A stretch of 13,852 nucleotides of DNA from Candidatus Saccharibacteria bacterium UBA2112 (lineage in GTDB: Bacteria; Patescibacteriota; Saccharimonadia; Saccharimonadales; Saccharimonadaceae), in NCBI GenBank assembly GCA_002331045.1, contig DCYK01000026.1:1-13852 (forward strand). The letters run 5' to 3'. The notes beneath the pieces were generated by a model. It saw only the letters and a list, made by a program, of their open reading frames with translations. It made no database searches and was not told where the DNA came from. How positions within the stretch are numbered: position 1 is the first letter of the stretch; every line of letters starts with the position of its first letter. Shown here piece by piece: positions 13,255 through 13,852 of the stretch. The translations under genes and the position numbers were made by a program.

Positions 13255-13770
13255 ATGGAAGTCATCGAAAAGTACAAGTGGTTAATCGTTGCCGGCGTCG
13301 CCGTTATCGTACTCGGCGGTCTACTGGTCATTAATAGCAATCAGGCGAATGATGCTGATTCAGATGATCAGACAACTATGACCGAACAAGAGAAAAAGGC
13401 TGAGAAAGCAAAAGAAACAAAAGAAAAAGAAGAGGCGGCCAAAAAGGAAAAGGCTGAGAAAGCCGCCACTGGCGAGCGTACATACACCGCCCAATCAGGT
13501 GATTCATACGCTGTACTAGCACGAAAAGCCGTTCAGGGATATGCCAAGGATGCTGAAGTATCTGTCAGCCGAGCGCAAATTGTCGCTGCCGAAACATTCC
13601 TGACAACGGATGCAGGCTCACCACTCCTCGAAGTTGGTCAGCAGGTAACATTTGACAAGGGTACGGTTGCAAAAGCCGTGAGCGACGCCCAAAGTCTCAC
13701 CTCTGCCGAACTTGCCGCTTGGCAAACATACGTTCCGTACGTTATTTTTGACACAAGCAAAAACGGTTAA
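13255..13770 (+). CDS. Membrane-anchored protein with LysM-like domain
   Basis: A 171-residue protein with a single N-terminal membrane helix (about 8-27) and no cleavage or lipobox site, so probably a signal anchor with the rest outside. A charged Lys/Glu/Ala stretch (about 44-72) predicts a helix or coiled coil used as a spacer. The C-terminal part begins YTAQSGDSYAVLARKAV (77-93), the LysM pattern, and ends with VGQQVTF (127-133); the unit is longer than a usual LysM because of an insertion. Peptidoglycan or other glycan binding is inferred. It is transcribed divergently from pyrC, has a strong SD, and may contribute to cell-envelope attachment. Confidence 0.8.
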   Translation: MEVIEKYKWLIVAGVAVIVLGGLLVINSNQANDADSDDQTTMTEQEKKAEKAKETKEKEEAAKKEKAEKAATGERTYTAQSGDSYAVLARKAVQGYAKDAEVSVSRAQIVAAETFLTTDAGSPLLEVGQQVTFDKGTVAKAVSDAQSLTSAELAAWQTYVPYVIFDTSKNG

Positions 13771-13773
13771 TCG

Positions 13774-13838
13774 TTATCACAAAAAAGCATACAGCCCCGC
13801 ACATCACCGTGCAGGGCTGTTGCTATGCAGTGTGATAA
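13774..13838. terminator. Large nested fold-back after the LysM-like gene
   Basis: TTATCAC (13774-13780) with GTGATAA (13832-13838), GCAT/ATGC (13787-13790, 13825-13828), ACAGCCC/GGGCTGT (13791-13797, 13814-13820) and GCAC/GTGC (13799-13802, 13809-13812). No T-run follows on the plus strand. On the minus strand the core stem runs into GCTTTTTTG, so it is an intrinsic terminator for a minus-strand gene beyond the window, and perhaps a 3'-end stabiliser for the plus gene. Confidence 0.65.
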
Positions 13839-13852
13839 TGCGGGGCTATGTT

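Noticed and set aside
1..13852. UGA recoding, CRISPR arrays, transposons, tRNA or rRNA genes
   Set aside because: TGA serves as a normal stop (for example at 7657-7659 and 10927-10929); no spaced direct repeats, transposase frames or RNA gene structures were seen.

Overview
The window looks like a piece of a Saccharibacteria (TM7, Patescibacteria/CPR) chromosome. The main pointers are a type IV prepilin with the FTIVELL...AYNGIQ start I associate with this group, reduced-style operons, an FtsH whose Walker A reads GNPGTGKT, a short TilS, and TGA used as a normal stop. This assignment comes from family knowledge; no search was run.

Layout. Positions 1-7200 are a block of minus-strand core genes. 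In transcription order they are a Y-family DNA polymerase (dinB-like), a 57-residue membrane protein, tilS, ftsH, murJ, a type IV prepilin and lepA (truncated by the window edge). From about 7200 to 13850 the strands alternate. Plus-strand genes are a small helical protein (7288-7659), a lipoprotein (8313-8993), pyrE and pyrD (10216-11924) and a membrane-anchored LysM-like protein (13255-13770). Minus-strand genes are a small two-gene unit (about 8177-7761), a WhiB-like protein (10037-9135) and pyrC (13117-11972).

Two expression styles are mixed. Several minus-strand lead genes (lepA, prepilin, pyrC, the micro-ORF at 8177) have a -10-like hexamer ending only 6-8 nt before the ATG and no Shine-Dalgarno (SD) sequence, which suggests leaderless mRNAs; dinB may have a leader of only a few nucleotides. 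The 7288 protein, lipoprotein, pyrE and pyrD genes have clear SD sites, and three of them have a GC-rich hairpin after the stop followed by a second, terminator-like hairpin. The first codons of the 7288 protein, lipoprotein and pyrE end in G or C about 72-76% of the time by hand count, against about 40-50% for sampled minus-strand genes. These genes look like inserted or differently optimised units.

pyrC, pyrD and pyrE cover carbamoyl-aspartate to orotidine monophosphate, steps 3-5 of pyrimidine synthesis. The most unusual gene encodes a C-terminal WhiB-type four-cysteine domain behind an N-terminal region resembling sigma-70 region 4. It is divergent from pyrE. No tRNA, rRNA, CRISPR array, transposase or gene-free stretch over 300 bases was seen.
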